This document shows positions 9,068-18,306 of a stretch of 64,000 nt of DNA, piece by piece. Source of the DNA: Meinhardsimonia xiamenensis (GTDB lineage Bacteria > Pseudomonadota > Alphaproteobacteria > Rhodobacterales > Rhodobacteraceae); contig NZ_FNFV01000003.1 in the NCBI RefSeq assembly GCF_900102905.1, positions 186,001-250,000 of the forward strand. The letters run 5' to 3'. A model generated the notes under the pieces. The model ran no database searches. It saw only the letters and a list, made by a program, of their open reading frames with translations, and was not told the DNA's origin. A program made the translations under genes and the position numbers. How positions within the stretch are numbered: the first letter of the stretch is position 1; each line of letters begins with the position of its first letter.

Positions 9068-9511
9068 TCAGGGGCGCACGTAGGCGTAGCCCTGTTCCTG
9101 CAGCTCGATCAGCCGCACCACGCCCGAGGGCACCACGGCGGCCTCGTCCATCAGTTCGATCTCATGGCCTGCCTTGGCACTCATCGCGCGCTTGGTGTTT
9201 TCGCAGGCGGCGAAGGAGATGTTGTCCATTTCCAATGCCATTGCCGAGATGCGATCCTCCACCGGGCTCTTGCCGGGGATGAACATGTTGAGGCCCGGCC
9301 CGTAGGCGACAAGTTCGATGACCACTTCGTCGCCGATCGACTTGTAATAGCTGTCGACGTTGCGGGCGTTGTTGAGCGCCATGTTCATCACCTGAGGATC
9401 GTTCTGATCCACATGGATGGCCACGTAATGCGTCTTGCCCTCCGCGAGCACGCCGGCCGCAGGCGCCGTGGCAAGCATGACCGCCAGTGTGAGTGTCCTG
9501 ACCGTCTTCAT
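9068..9511 (-). CDS. Secreted DsrE/DsrF-like protein
   Basis: A 147-aa protein with a signal peptide (MKTVRTLTLAVMLATAPAAG, cut near VLAEG) and a mature DsrE-like fold: strand YVAIHVDQNDPQVMNMALNN, then NARNVDSYYKSIGDEVVIEL, VAYGPGLNMF and SFAACENTKRAMS. The single conserved cysteine in AACENT fits the position used by DsrE-type sulfur carriers, but periplasmic members are largely uncharacterised. The ATG at 9511 is preceded by GGGGAGG; the upstream in-frame region lacks a ribosome site and would bury the signal peptide. It is divergent from the imuA-like gene. Confidence 0.8.
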   Translation of the reverse strand: MKTVRTLTLAVMLATAPAAGVLAEGKTHYVAIHVDQNDPQVMNMALNNARNVDSYYKSIGDEVVIELVAYGPGLNMFIPGKSPVEDRISAMALEMDNISFAACENTKRAMSAKAGHEIELMDEAAVVPSGVVRLIELQEQGYAYVRP

Positions 9512-9653
9512 GGGTCTCCTCCCCTTGGTTGCGGCGGCGGTGCCAGTCCCTTGGTTCATCCCGCCACCTTGGAATTCTTGAATATGTTAGCCGCCCCGCG
9601 CCGGGGCCGCCAAGAACAATCGCGTTGCGGGGAGCAGATGGCGGGATGCTTGA

Positions 9654-9668
9654 GAACAATCAGAGAAC
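9654..9668. promoter_or_regulatory. Alphaproteobacterial LexA (SOS) box upstream of the imuA-like gene
   Basis: GAAC-N7-GAAC (spacer AATCAGA) is the reverse-strand form of GTTC-N7-GTTC, the direct-repeat LexA site known in Rhodobacter and other Alphaproteobacteria. It ends 16 bases before the start codon at 9685, where bound LexA would block transcription or initiation. The match is exact at all eight conserved bases. Confidence 0.8.
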
Positions 9669-9684
9669 ATTGTAGTCGGGAAAC

Positions 9685-10341
9685 ATGACCGTGCCGACTC
9701 TCTCCCATGGCCTTTCGCGTTCGCGCCCCCTGCTGGAGGTGACGGGGGAGCTTGCGCTTGCGAAAGGCAGGGTGCACGAGTTCTGCGGCCCGGCGCGGCG
9801 GACGCTGGCGGCGGTGGTGGCCGGACGCACGGCCGGCCCGGTGCTCTGGATCGTGCCGGCTTGGGCGCCGGAGCGGCTGAACCCCGAAGCGTTGCTGCGC
9901 TTCTTCGACCCCGGCCGGCTCATGCTGGTGGAGCCCGCGCGGGGGGAGGATCTGCTGTGGTGCATGGAGGAGGCCCTGCGCGCGGGCGCGGTGGCGCTCG
10001 CGGTGGCCGAGCTGCCCGCCCCGCCCGGCCTGACCCCGGTCAGGCGGCTGCATCTGGCCGCCGAGACCGGGGCGGGCGAGGGGCAGGCGGCGCCTGTGGG
10101 GCTGATCCTCACGCCCGGCGCAGGCGGGGCGCGCGGGGTGGAGAGCCGCTGGCACGCCGCGCCTGCCCATGGTCCGGGCGACGGGGATGAGGGCTGGACG
10201 ATCGAGCGCCGCCTTGCCCGGGCCGCGCCGCCTGCACGCTGGCGCATGGTGGGGCGGGGCGGGGGCTTCGCCCTGACACGGATGGCGCGGGGAGCGGCCG
10301 CGCCTGACATTCGCAGAAGCGAAGCGGCCGGGCACTGCTGA
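9685..10341 (+). CDS. ImuA-like protein (RecA-related, SOS mutagenesis)
   Basis: A 218-aa protein resembling ImuA, the RecA-like accessory factor of the ImuA-ImuB-DnaE2 error-prone repair cassette. Recognisable blocks are GRVHEFCGPARRTLAA, GPVLWIVPAWAPERLNP, FDPGRLMLVEPARGEDLLWC, MEEALRAGAVALAVAELP and RRLHLAAETG, the usual ImuA order; the Walker A loop is degenerate. The upstream LexA box supports the call. Neither imuB nor dnaE2 follows: the next gene is an MFS carrier. The ribosome site (GGGAAAC) before ATG 9685 is weak. It may act with ImuB and DnaE2 encoded elsewhere, or be a stranded remnant. Confidence 0.65.
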   Translation: MTVPTLSHGLSRSRPLLEVTGELALAKGRVHEFCGPARRTLAAVVAGRTAGPVLWIVPAWAPERLNPEALLRFFDPGRLMLVEPARGEDLLWCMEEALRAGAVALAVAELPAPPGLTPVRRLHLAAETGAGEGQAAPVGLILTPGAGGARGVESRWHAAPAHGPGDGDEGWTIERRLARAAPPARWRMVGRGGGFALTRMARGAAAPDIRRSEAAGHC

Positions 10342-10497
10342 AGGGCCACACACCCCTCGCGCCCCCGCCGCAGGCATTGAGGGGACATCGCGCCCGGCAC
10401 GAATGCGCCATGGGCACGTCGCAAAGGGACAAGCCTGGCTCTTCGGGCCGTGACAGGCCGGGCGGCGAGCCATGCAAGCGCCGCAACGGAGGGTGGA

Positions 10498-11718
10498 TTG
10501 CGCCTCATTATCTCGCTCGCCGCACTCCTTCTCTCGGTTCTGCTGCTGCAACTCTCCTCCGGCGGGGTGGCCCCGCTCGACGCCCTGTCAGGCATCGCGC
10601 TGGGCTTTTCGCCGGCCGAGCTGGGGCTGCTCGGATCGGCCCATTTCGCCGGCTTTCTGGCCGGTTGCTGGTGGGCGCCGCGGGTGATGGGAGCGGTGGG
10701 GCACTCGCGCGCCTTCTCGGCCTTCACCGCAACCGGCGCAATCGGGCTTCTGGCCCACATGATCGTTGTCGATCCCATCGCTTGGGCCGTGATGCGCGTG
10801 GCCACGGGGCTTGCCATCGCCGGATGCTACACGGTCATCGAAAGCTGGCTCCAGGCGCGGGTGACAAATGCGGTTCGCGGCCGGGCCATGGGCGCCTACC
10901 GGCTGGTGGACATGGGCGGCTCCCTCGGCGCCCAGCTGCTCATCGCCGTCCTCGAGCCGGCGAGCTACGTGTCGTACAACATCCTTGCGATCCTGTGCGC
11001 GGCCTCGCTGCTGCCGCTGGCGCTGTCCACCGCGGTGCAGCCCGCCACCACCGAGGCTCCCCGGCTTCGACCGGGGCTGGCCTTCATCCGCTCGCCGCTT
11101 GCCGGTGTCGGGGTGATCGTGGCCGGACTCACCGGAGCGGCCTTCCGCATGGTCGGCCCGATCTACGCGCAAGGCGTCGGCCTCAAGCCCGGCGAGATCG
11201 CCTGGTTCCTCGCCGCCTATGTGCTTGGCGGGGCGCTCGCCCAGTTGCCCACCGGCTGGCTGGCGGACAAGATCGACCGCCGCTGGGTGCTGATCTGGCT
11301 CTCCGTCGTCGCCGTGGCGGCCTGCCTGCTCACCGTCGCCACGAGCGGGAACGGCACACTGACGGTGATGCTGGCGGCAGGGTTCTTCGGCCTCGCCACC
11401 TTCCCGATCTATTCGGTTGCCGCCGCCCACGCCCATGACTTTGCCGACGACGAGGAACGGGTCGAGCTTTCGGCCTCGCTCCTCTTCGCCTATGCGCTGG
11501 GTGCGATTGCCTCGCCGGTGATCACCGCAAGCCTTGTCGGCAGCTTCGGCCCGCCGGCGCTGTTCGTCTTCATCGCGCTGGCGCATCTGGCGCTGGCGGT
11601 CTTCGGCGCGATCCGCATGACCGCCCGCCCGGCGCGGCCGAAAACGCGCTATGTCTGGGCGCCGCGCACCTCCTTCAACATCGGCCGGCTCCTGAAGGCG
11701 GCCCGTCGCCGCGACTGA
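10498..11718 (+). CDS. MFS transporter (YcaD-like)
   Basis: An inner-membrane carrier of about 406 aa with 12 predicted hydrophobic segments. It opens with [20 protein letters not shown] and [20 protein letters not shown], the start of YcaD-like MFS proteins, and has the loop [20 protein letters not shown] and a central DKIDRRW motif. The substrate is unknown. I chose TTG 10498 because GGAGG lies 5 bases upstream and the protein then starts at the first membrane segment; a GTG at 10450 would add 16 polar residues. It follows the imuA-like gene by 156 bases and precedes metG. Confidence 0.82.
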   Translation: MRLIISLAALLLSVLLLQLSSGGVAPLDALSGIALGFSPAELGLLGSAHFAGFLAGCWWAPRVMGAVGHSRAFSAFTATGAIGLLAHMIVVDPIAWAVMRVATGLAIAGCYTVIESWLQARVTNAVRGRAMGAYRLVDMGGSLGAQLLIAVLEPASYVSYNILAILCAASLLPLALSTAVQPATTEAPRLRPGLAFIRSPLAGVGVIVAGLTGAAFRMVGPIYAQGVGLKPGEIAWFLAAYVLGGALAQLPTGWLADKIDRRWVLIWLSVVAVAACLLTVATSGNGTLTVMLAAGFFGLATFPIYSVAAAHAHDFADDEERVELSASLLFAYALGAIASPVITASLVGSFGPPALFVFIALAHLALAVFGAIRMTARPARPKTRYVWAPRTSFNIGRLLKAARRRD

Positions 11719-11792
11719 GCGCCGCCGCTCTGGCGCAGCGGTGCGCCATGCGCTATGGGGCCTGCGTTCGGCCAAGCGGGACGGAAAACCAG

Positions 11793-13505
11793 ATGGCACG
11801 CATTCTCATCACCTCGGCGCTTCCCTACATCAACGGGATCAAGCACCTCGGCAATCTCGTCGGCAGCCAGCTGCCCGCAGACCTCTATGCGCGCTACATG
11901 CGCGCCCGCGGCCATGAAGTGATGTTCATCTGCGCCACCGACGAGCATGGCACGCCCGCCGAGCTCGCCGCCGCCAAGGCCGGCAAGCCGGTGGCCGAGT
12001 ATTGCGCCGAGATGCATGAGGTTCAGGCGCGGCTCGCCGAGGGTTTTCGCCTCTCCTTCACCCATTTCGGCCGCTCGTCGAGCCCCCAGAACCACGCGCT
12101 GACCCAGCATCTGGCAAAGCGGCTGGGCGAGAACGGCTATATCGAGACCCGCACCGAGCGGCAGTTCTTCTCCATCGCCGACAACCGCTTCCTGCCCGAC
12201 CGTTATGTCGAGGGCATCTGTCCCAACTGCGGCTATGACAAGGCGCGCGGCGACCAGTGCGAGAACTGCACCAAGCAGCTTGACCCCACCGAGCTCATCG
12301 AGCCGCGCTCGGCCATCTCGGGCTCGACCGAGCTCGAGCTGCGCGAGACCAAGCATCTCTACCTTCTGCAGTCGAAACTGGCTGGCGAGATCGAGGCCTG
12401 GATCGACTCGCGCACCGACTGGCCTCAGCTCACCGTTTCCATCGCCAAGAAGTGGCTGAAGGAGGGGCTGAAGGACCGCGCCATCACCCGCGACCTCAGC
12501 TGGGGCGTGCCCGCCCAGTTCCCCGGCGCGCCGTGGGAGGGGATGGAGGGCAAGGTCTTCTACGTCTGGTTCGACGCTCCCATCGAATACATCGCCGCCA
12601 CCCATGAATGGGCCGATGCCCAAGGGCTCGACGATACGGCCTGGCGAAGCTGGTGGCGCAATGACGAGGGGGCAGAGGATGTGCGCTACATCCAGTTCAT
12701 GGGCAAGGACAACGTGCCTTTCCACACGCTGAGCTTTCCGGCCACGCTCATCGGCTCGCGCGAGCCGTGGCATCTGGTCGACTACATCAAGTCCTTCAAC
12801 TACCTCAACTACGAGGGCGGACAGTTCTCCACCTCGCAGGGGCGGGGGGTGTTCCAGGATCAGGCGCTCGAGATCCTGCCCGCGGACTACTGGCGCTGGT
12901 GGCTTCTCAGCCACGCGCCCGAGACCTCCGACAGTGAGTTCACCTGGGAGAACTTCCAGCTTTCGGTGAACAAGGATCTCGCCGACGTGCTCGGCAACTT
13001 CGTCTCCCGCGTGACCAAGTTCTGCCGCTCGCGCTTTGGCGAGGCGGTGCCCGAGGGTGGCGACTGGGGCGAGCGGGAGACCGCGCTGATCGCCGAGCTC
13101 GAGACGCGGCTTGCCGCCTACGAGCGCCACATGGAGGCGATGGAGGTGCGCAAGGCGGCAACCGAGCTCAGGGCGATTTGGGCTGCGGGCAACGAATACC
13201 TGCAGGAGGCCGCGCCCTGGGCCGCCTACAAGGAAGACCCCGCGCGCGCGGCGGCGATCATCCGGCTGGCGCTAAACCTTGCCCGGCTCTACGCGGTGAT
13301 CTCTGCGCCCTTCATCCCCGACGCGTCTCAGACGCTCCTGCGCGCGCTGCGCGACGAGGAGGCCGGCTGGCCGGAAGCGGTGGGAACGGCCCTGGGCGCG
13401 CTGCCGCCAGGCCACGCCTTTGCCGTGCCCGACAACCTCTTCCGCAAGATTGCCGACGAGGAGCGCGAGGAGTGGCAGGCGCGCTTCTCGGGCAGGCGCA
13501 GTTGA
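11793..13505 (+). CDS. metG: Methionyl-tRNA synthetase
   Basis: Charges tRNA-Met with methionine using ATP. The 570-aa class I synthetase has the HIGH-type signature [12 protein letters not shown] (11-22), the zinc knuckle [17 protein letters not shown], the methionine-pocket sequence [31 protein letters not shown] and [16 protein letters not shown]. The KMSKS loop is the FSTS variant ([11 protein letters not shown]). The anticodon-binding helical domain follows, and there is no C-terminal dimerisation domain, as in many Alphaproteobacteria. ATG 11793 gives the canonical [20 protein letters not shown]; a 15-codon extension is possible. Its stop is 7 bases from that of the convergent htrA-like gene. 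Confidence 0.96.
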   Translation: MARILITSALPYINGIKHLGNLVGSQLPADLYARYMRARGHEVMFICATDEHGTPAELAAAKAGKPVAEYCAEMHEVQARLAEGFRLSFTHFGRSSSPQNHALTQHLAKRLGENGYIETRTERQFFSIADNRFLPDRYVEGICPNCGYDKARGDQCENCTKQLDPTELIEPRSAISGSTELELRETKHLYLLQSKLAGEIEAWIDSRTDWPQLTVSIAKKWLKEGLKDRAITRDLSWGVPAQFPGAPWEGMEGKVFYVWFDAPIEYIAATHEWADAQGLDDTAWRSWWRNDEGAEDVRYIQFMGKDNVPFHTLSFPATLIGSREPWHLVDYIKSFNYLNYEGGQFSTSQGRGVFQDQALEILPADYWRWWLLSHAPETSDSEFTWENFQLSVNKDLADVLGNFVSRVTKFCRSRFGEAVPEGGDWGERETALIAELETRLAAYERHMEAMEVRKAATELRAIWAAGNEYLQEAAPWAAYKEDPARAAAIIRLALNLARLYAVISAPFIPDASQTLLRALRDEEAGWPEAVGTALGALPPGHAFAVPDNLFRKIADEEREEWQARFSGRRS

Positions 13506-13512
13506 GCGCAGT

Positions 13513-14628
13513 CTAGACGCCGTCGGCGAGTGTCACCTCCACCTCCCGCCTCTCGCCGGCGCGCTCGAGAGTCACGCGCACGCGCTCGCCGGGGCGGTGG
13601 CGGTCAAGGGCGGCGATCAGGTCATCGACTTCGTCCACGGGCATGCCGCCGAGCCCCACGATCACGTCACCGGGCACGAGTCGGCCGTCACGCGTGAGGC
13701 GGGCGGGCACCATGCCCGCCGCGTCCGCGGGCGAGCCGGGGATGACGTCGAGAACCAGCACGCCTCTGACACCTTGCCGTGCGGCCAGCGCGTTGACTTC
13801 CGGGTCATAGCGAATGCCCAGCGTGGGAGGCGTGTACCGGCCGGTATTTATGAGTTCGGGGACCACCCGGTTCACGGTGTCGACCGGCACTGCGAAACCG
13901 ATGCCGGCGGAGGCGCCGGAGGGGCTGTAGATGGCCGTGTTAACGCCGATCAATCGGCCGGCGCTGTCCAGAAGCGGGCCGCCCGAGTTGCCCGGATTGA
14001 TCGCCGCATCGGTCTGGACAAGCCCGGTGATGGGCCGGCCATTCGAGGCGGGCAGCTCGCGCCCGAGCGCCGAGACGATACCCTTGGTCAGCGTCCAGTC
14101 GAGCCCGAAGGGGTTGCCGATCGCAAGCACGGTCTGCCCCACCTCGAGCGTGGCGCTTTCGCCCACCGGCAGGGGCGGGGGCAGGGCCTCGGCGTCGATG
14201 CGCAGAACTGCGAGGTCATGCGAGGGATCGCGCCCGACAAGACGCGCCGAATAGCTGCGCCCGTCGGCAAGCTGCACCACCGCCGCGGAGGCGCCCTCGA
14301 TCACATGGTCATTGGTGACGATGTGGCCGCGCCGGTCCCAGACGAAGCCCGACCCGGAGCCGCGCGGGATCTCGAAGACATTGCGCGTCCAGAAGTCGCG
14401 GACGCGCTCGGATGTCGTGATGAAAACCACGCTGTCGCGCGCTGCGCGAAAGACGGCGATGGTCGCCTTCTCGTCCTCGGCGAGGTCGCCCCGCGGCGTG
14501 ACGAGGCGCGGCTCGGCAGGCGGCGCGAAATGGTCGCGGTAGATGTCGGGCCCGATGCGCCAGGCGAGGATGAGCACCAGCGCGGCGAGGGTGACAACGG
14601 CAAGACGGCGGGAAAATCGATCGTCCAT
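13513..14628 (-). CDS. HtrA/DegP-like trypsin-type serine protease with one PDZ domain
   Basis: A 371-aa membrane-anchored periplasmic protease. An N-terminal anchor (about residues 9-25) precedes the protease domain with catalytic His108 (IVTNDHVIEG), Asp138 (DPSHDLAVLR) and Ser215 (INPGNSGGPLL); a single PDZ domain spans about 265-371 (GVRGVLVLDVIPGSPADAAG, PGDVIVGLGG). With one PDZ domain and an N-terminal anchor it is closer to DegS than to DegP. The start at 14628 gives MDDRFSRRLAVVTLAALVLI; an upstream in-frame extension of 44 codons runs through the tRNA-Leu gene and is rejected. The likely role is envelope stress or protein quality control. Confidence 0.9.
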   Translation of the reverse strand: MDDRFSRRLAVVTLAALVLILAWRIGPDIYRDHFAPPAEPRLVTPRGDLAEDEKATIAVFRAARDSVVFITTSERVRDFWTRNVFEIPRGSGSGFVWDRRGHIVTNDHVIEGASAAVVQLADGRSYSARLVGRDPSHDLAVLRIDAEALPPPLPVGESATLEVGQTVLAIGNPFGLDWTLTKGIVSALGRELPASNGRPITGLVQTDAAINPGNSGGPLLDSAGRLIGVNTAIYSPSGASAGIGFAVPVDTVNRVVPELINTGRYTPPTLGIRYDPEVNALAARQGVRGVLVLDVIPGSPADAAGMVPARLTRDGRLVPGDVIVGLGGMPVDEVDDLIAALDRHRPGERVRVTLERAGERREVEVTLADGV

Positions 14629-14690
14629 GGACCCTTCCTGGCAAGCGTGCCCGAAAGAGGTGGCGCGCGGGCGCCGCGGGGTCAAGGCGA

Positions 14691-14774
14691 TGGTGCCCGC
14701 GGCCGGACTCGAACCGGCATGGCCGAAGCCCGGGGATTTTAAGTCCCCTGTGTCTACCATTCCACCACGCGGGC
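14691..14774 (-). tRNA. tRNA-Leu (anticodon UAA)
   Basis: On the minus strand the gene starts GCCCGCGTGGTGGAATGGTA and ends CGCGGGC-A-CCA, so the acceptor stem pairs in all seven positions and CCA is encoded. The anticodon stem is GGGGA/TCCCC with loop CTTAAAA, giving anticodon TAA. A variable arm GGC-TTCG-GCC marks a class II tRNA, and the T arm is GCCGG-TTCGAGT-CCGGC. It lies 62 bases upstream of the htrA-like start. Confidence 0.95.
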
Positions 14775-15052
14775 GCGCTGATTCCGGGCCTGTTCTGGCA
14801 GGAAATCCCCGCAGGTGCCAGAGCCGGTCACCGATCGGGGACGCCTCGCGAAGGGCAGGGGGAGGGACGCCCCGGCGCCGGTGTCGGGGCGGTCTGTGCC
14901 CCGCGCGTCAGGCCTCGCGCACGCCGCGCGATGCAACGTGAGTCTCGGGCGCATGTGTGCGAGGCGCCATGTCTTCGCCGGAGACTGCGCGTTCCCCGGC
15001 CTTGCCGAGGGTTCGGGCTTGACGGCGGGAGGAAGCTGGGCGACGAGAAGGC

Positions 15053-15808
15053 ATGTTCCCGATCCGCGATCACAATCCCTCGCGGCGCACGCCCTATGTG
15101 ACGCTTGTGCTCATCGCCATCAATGTGGGGGTGTTCATCGCCACCGTGCCGGTGCTTTACGGCCCGCCCGCGGTGCAGCAGCGCTTCTTCCTCGACTGGG
15201 CGCTGATACCGGCCCGGATCGAGATGGGCGACGGGGGCTACACGCTCCTGACCTCGATGTTCCTCCACGGCGGCCTTCTGCACATTGCCGGCAACATGCT
15301 CTTCCTGTGGATCTTCGGCGACAACCTCGAGGATCAGATGGGGCATCTGGGCTTTCTGCTCTTCTATCTCGCCTGCGGGGTCGGGGCGGGGCTCACGCAT
15401 GTCATGTTTGCCCAGGGCTCGACCATTCCCACCGTCGGTGCGTCGGGCGCGATCGCCGGCGTCATGGGGGGGTATCTGCTGTTCTTCCCGCGTGCGCGGG
15501 TGGATGTGCTGCTGATCTTCTTCATCTTCATCCAGATCGTCGCCGTGCCGGCGTGGTTCATGCTCGGCATCTGGTTCCTCCTGCAGCTCCTCAATGGCGC
15601 GGTTGCCGACCCGAACATGGGCGGCGTCGCTTACTGGGCGCATGCGGGGGGCTTCGTCTTCGGTGTCCTGTTCGCACTGCCGGCATGGCTCGCGCGTGGC
15701 GGGCCCCGCTTCTGGCGCATCAGCCATGGTCACCCGATGCATGCCGAAACGGTGCTGGGCCGTTACCGGTATTCTGACGTTCCCATCGTGCGGCGGCGCC
15801 GGCGCTGA
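15053..15808 (+). CDS. Rhomboid-family intramembrane serine protease
   Basis: A 251-aa inner-membrane protease that cleaves substrates within their transmembrane segments. It has about six hydrophobic helices, the catalytic Ser131 in the GASGAIAG motif, His197 in AYWAHAGGF, and the FLHGGLLHIAGNMLFLWIFG segment carrying the conserved HxxxN. The N-terminus MFPIRDHNPSRRTPYVTLVL is typical of the subgroup common in Alphaproteobacteria. No strong ribosome site precedes ATG 15053 (GGGAGGAAG lies 18 bases away) and no alternative start is in frame. A 278-bp gap separates it from the tRNA; I see no gene there. Confidence 0.92.
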   Translation: MFPIRDHNPSRRTPYVTLVLIAINVGVFIATVPVLYGPPAVQQRFFLDWALIPARIEMGDGGYTLLTSMFLHGGLLHIAGNMLFLWIFGDNLEDQMGHLGFLLFYLACGVGAGLTHVMFAQGSTIPTVGASGAIAGVMGGYLLFFPRARVDVLLIFFIFIQIVAVPAWFMLGIWFLLQLLNGAVADPNMGGVAYWAHAGGFVFGVLFALPAWLARGGPRFWRISHGHPMHAETVLGRYRYSDVPIVRRRRR

Positions 15809-15856
15809 CGAGCGCATCCGCATCGCGCGGCCGGGCGCGGCGGCGGGTCAGTCGGT

Positions 15857-16645
15857 TCACTGGTTGCGGATGATCCGCGCGAACTGGTCGAAGATCTGCG
15901 GGTTGGCGCAGATCACCTCGCCATCCTCGAGGATGTTCCCGCCGGGGTCGATCGGCTCGACGAGCCCGCCGGCCTCGCGCACGATCAGGATGCCCGCGGC
16001 CAGGTCCCAGGCGTTGAGGCGACGCTCCCAGAAGCCGTCGTAGCGGCCGGCGGCCACCCATGCGAGATCAAGCGCCGCCGCCCCCCAGCGCCGCACGCCG
16101 GAGCAGGCGGGCAGGAGGCGGGCGAGATCCTGCAGCGTCTCGGGCAGGTCCGAGCGCCCCCCGAAGGGCAGGCCGGTGGCAAAAAGCGCCTCGATCATGC
16201 GCCGCCGTCCCGACACGCGCAGGCGGCGTTCGTTCATCCACGCGCCTGCGCCCTTCTCGGCCCAGAAAAGCTCGTCCTTGGCCGGGTCGAAGATGACCGC
16301 CGAGACGATCTCGCCCTTGTGTTCGAGCGCGATCGACACCGCCCAGTGCGGCAGGCCATGAAGAAAGTTCGTGGTGCCGTCCAGCGGGTCGACGATCCAG
16401 CGGCGGGTGGGGTCCTTGCCATCTTCGCCGCCGCCTTCCTCGCCGAGCCACCCGTAGTTGGGGCGGGCGGAGGTCAGCTCCTCCTTGATGATGCGCTCGG
16501 CGGCAATGTCGGCGCGGGAGACAAAGTCGCCCGCCCCCTTCATCGAGACCTGAAGGTTTTCCACCTCGCGGAAGTCCTTCACCAGACTGCGCCCCGCCTT
16601 GCGCGCGGCCTTGATCATCACGTTGAGGTTGGCGCTGCCGTGCAT
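15857..16645 (-). CDS. suhB: Inositol monophosphatase family protein
   Basis: A Mg2+-dependent phosphatase of the inositol-monophosphatase superfamily, 262 aa. The metal site is visible as Glu69/Glu70 (WLGEEGGGE), the signature WIVDPLDGTTNF (Asp86, Asp89) and the distal WDLAAG motif (RRLNAWDLAAGILIVREAGG). The SuhB subgroup also modulates rRNA transcription in enterobacteria; that role is not established here. It is convergent with the rhomboid gene, with 48 bases between them, and divergent from the sorbosone-dehydrogenase operon. Confidence 0.9.
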   Translation of the reverse strand: MHGSANLNVMIKAARKAGRSLVKDFREVENLQVSMKGAGDFVSRADIAAERIIKEELTSARPNYGWLGEEGGGEDGKDPTRRWIVDPLDGTTNFLHGLPHWAVSIALEHKGEIVSAVIFDPAKDELFWAEKGAGAWMNERRLRVSGRRRMIEALFATGLPFGGRSDLPETLQDLARLLPACSGVRRWGAAALDLAWVAAGRYDGFWERRLNAWDLAAGILIVREAGGLVEPIDPGGNILEDGEVICANPQIFDQFARIIRNQ

Positions 16646-16862
16646 CGGTGTTCTCCGGGAAGGGTCCGGCCGGCCTCATAGGCCAGGCGGGCGCGATTGC
16701 CAAGGGCAGCCGCACGGCCAGCCGGGAGAGCCAGCCAGCAGAGGCAGCACCTGGCCCGGCACCCGTGGTCCGCAATCTGGTTGGCGGCGCCCATCACTTG
16801 CGCTAGCATCGCGACGCGGTTGCAAGCCGGATGTGCCGCAACCGGGGGAGGAGATGCGACCA

Positions 16863-17981
16863 ATGAACAGGCTTTCAGCCACGGTTTCGGCGGTGATGCT
16901 GGGCGCGCTGGCGCTGCCCGCCGCTGCCGCGGATTATTCCAAGATCCTCGAGCGGATCCGCCTGCCCGAGGGCTTCAAGATCTCGATCTTCGCGGAGATG
17001 CCCAAGGCGCGCTCCATCGAGGTGGGCAAGCCCCTGGGCGTGGTCTATGTCGGCTCGCGTCACGGCTACATCTATTCGATGGTGGATTATGACCGCGATG
17101 GCGTCGCCGACGAGGTGAAGAAACGCGTGGATGGGCTCAACGTGCCCAATGGCGTGGCGATGCAGGATGCGATCCTCTACGTTGGCATGCAGGACCGCAT
17201 CGCCTATTGGCCGGTGCCGGCGGAATTCGACACCGCCCTGCCGATCGAGCCGCTGGTGACCATCCTTGACGGCATCGACGAGGGCTTCCTGCACGGCTGG
17301 CGCTACATCGACTTCGGGCCGGACCGGAAGCTTTACGTCTCGCTCGGTGCGCCCTGCAACATCTGTGAGCTGAAGGAGAACACCGGCAAGATCATCCGCA
17401 TGGACCCGGACGGCTCCAACGTCGAGGTGGTGGCCGATGGCGTGCGCAACTCGGTGGGCTTCGACTGGCATCCGGTGACGGGCGAGCTGTGGTTCACCGA
17501 CAACGGCGCCGATGGCATGGGTGACGACATCCCGCCCGACGAGCTCAACCGCGTGACGAAGATCGGCCAGCACTTCGGATTTCCGTATTACGGCGGCAAG
17601 TCGGTGAAGCTCACCGGCTACGAGGACAAGGAACCACCCTTCGAGGTCACCCCGCCCGAGATCGAGTTCCAGGCGCATTCGGCCAATCTCGGCATCGACT
17701 TCTACACGGGCGACATGTTCCCCGCCGAATACAGGAACGATGCCTTCGTCGCCCAGCACGGCTCGTGGAACCGGACCGAGCCGGTGGGTTACCGCATCAT
17801 GCGCATCCGCTTTGACGAGAACGGCAACGCGGTGGGCAAGGAGGTCTTCGCCGACGGCTGGCTTGGCGAGGATGGCGCCGCGGTGGGTCGGCCGGTGGAC
17901 ATCGAGGAGCTGCCCGACGGCTCGCTTCTCGTCTCCGACGACTTCGCCGGCGTGATCTACCGGATCAGCTATGGCGAGTGA
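16863..17981 (+). CDS. Periplasmic PQQ-type sugar/sorbosone dehydrogenase-like protein
   Basis: A 372-aa beta-propeller oxidoreductase exported by a Sec signal peptide (MNRLSATVSAVMLGALALPA, cut after AAA). The mature part has the glucose/sorbosone dehydrogenase pattern: IRLPEGFKISIFAEMPKARS, GVVYVGSRHG, FLHGWRYIDFGPDRKLYVSL, GAPCNICELKENTGKI, VRNSVGFDWHPVTGELWFTD and GSWNRTEPVGYRIMRI. Family members bind PQQ and pass electrons to cytochrome c; the substrate is unknown. GGGGGAGGAG fits ATG 16863 (about 10 bases) better than ATG 16854. Its last 11 bases overlap the cytochrome c gene, implying a dehydrogenase-acceptor pair. Confidence 0.82.
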   Translation: MNRLSATVSAVMLGALALPAAAADYSKILERIRLPEGFKISIFAEMPKARSIEVGKPLGVVYVGSRHGYIYSMVDYDRDGVADEVKKRVDGLNVPNGVAMQDAILYVGMQDRIAYWPVPAEFDTALPIEPLVTILDGIDEGFLHGWRYIDFGPDRKLYVSLGAPCNICELKENTGKIIRMDPDGSNVEVVADGVRNSVGFDWHPVTGELWFTDNGADGMGDDIPPDELNRVTKIGQHFGFPYYGGKSVKLTGYEDKEPPFEVTPPEIEFQAHSANLGIDFYTGDMFPAEYRNDAFVAQHGSWNRTEPVGYRIMRIRFDENGNAVGKEVFADGWLGEDGAAVGRPVDIEELPDGSLLVSDDFAGVIYRISYGE

Positions 17982-18306
17982 GACCTTGCGGCTGGGGGCG
18001 GGCGCGCTTGCGCTCGCCCTTGCTTTGCCCGCCGCGGCGCAGGACATCCGCGCCGGGCGCGACAAGGCGCGCATGTGCACGCCCTGCCACGGGCCGCTCG
18101 GCATCGCCGTGGCCCCGGACGCGCCCAATCTCGCAGGCGAGAACGCCGCCTACATAGCCGAGCAGCTGCGCGCCTTCCGCGATGGCAGGCGGGCGCATCA
18201 CCAGATGTCGATCATCGCTTCGGGGCTGAGCGATCAGGACATCGCCGATCTCGCCGCCTGGTTCGAGGCCATCGAAGTTACGGCGAAGGCGCCGGTTCTC
18301 GACTGA
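17971..18306 (+). CDS. Small class I c-type cytochrome
   Basis: A 111-aa periplasmic cytochrome with signal peptide ending LPAAAQ, one heme site CTPCH (Cys36, Cys39, His40) and a likely axial Met79 in HHQMSIIASGL. The arrangement GRDKARMCTPCHGPLGIAVA then NLAGENAAYIAEQLRAFRDG matches cytochrome c553/c4-like electron carriers. It overlaps the preceding dehydrogenase by 11 bases and is very probably its electron acceptor. The 3' end overlaps the convergent metR gene by 29 bases. Confidence 0.9.
   Translation: MASETLRLGAGALALALALPAAAQDIRAGRDKARMCTPCHGPLGIAVAPDAPNLAGENAAYIAEQLRAFRDGRRAHHQMSIIASGLSDQDIADLAAWFEAIEVTAKAPVLD

Noticed and set aside
10342-10497. A degraded imuB between the imuA-like and MFS genes
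   Set aside because: The 156-base gap has no recognisable Y-family polymerase residues and is too short to hold more than a fragment.
14629-14760. 44-codon N-terminal extension of the HtrA-like protease
   Set aside because: It reads through the tRNA-Leu gene and adds no signal peptide or ribosome site; the start at 14628 gives a proper membrane anchor.
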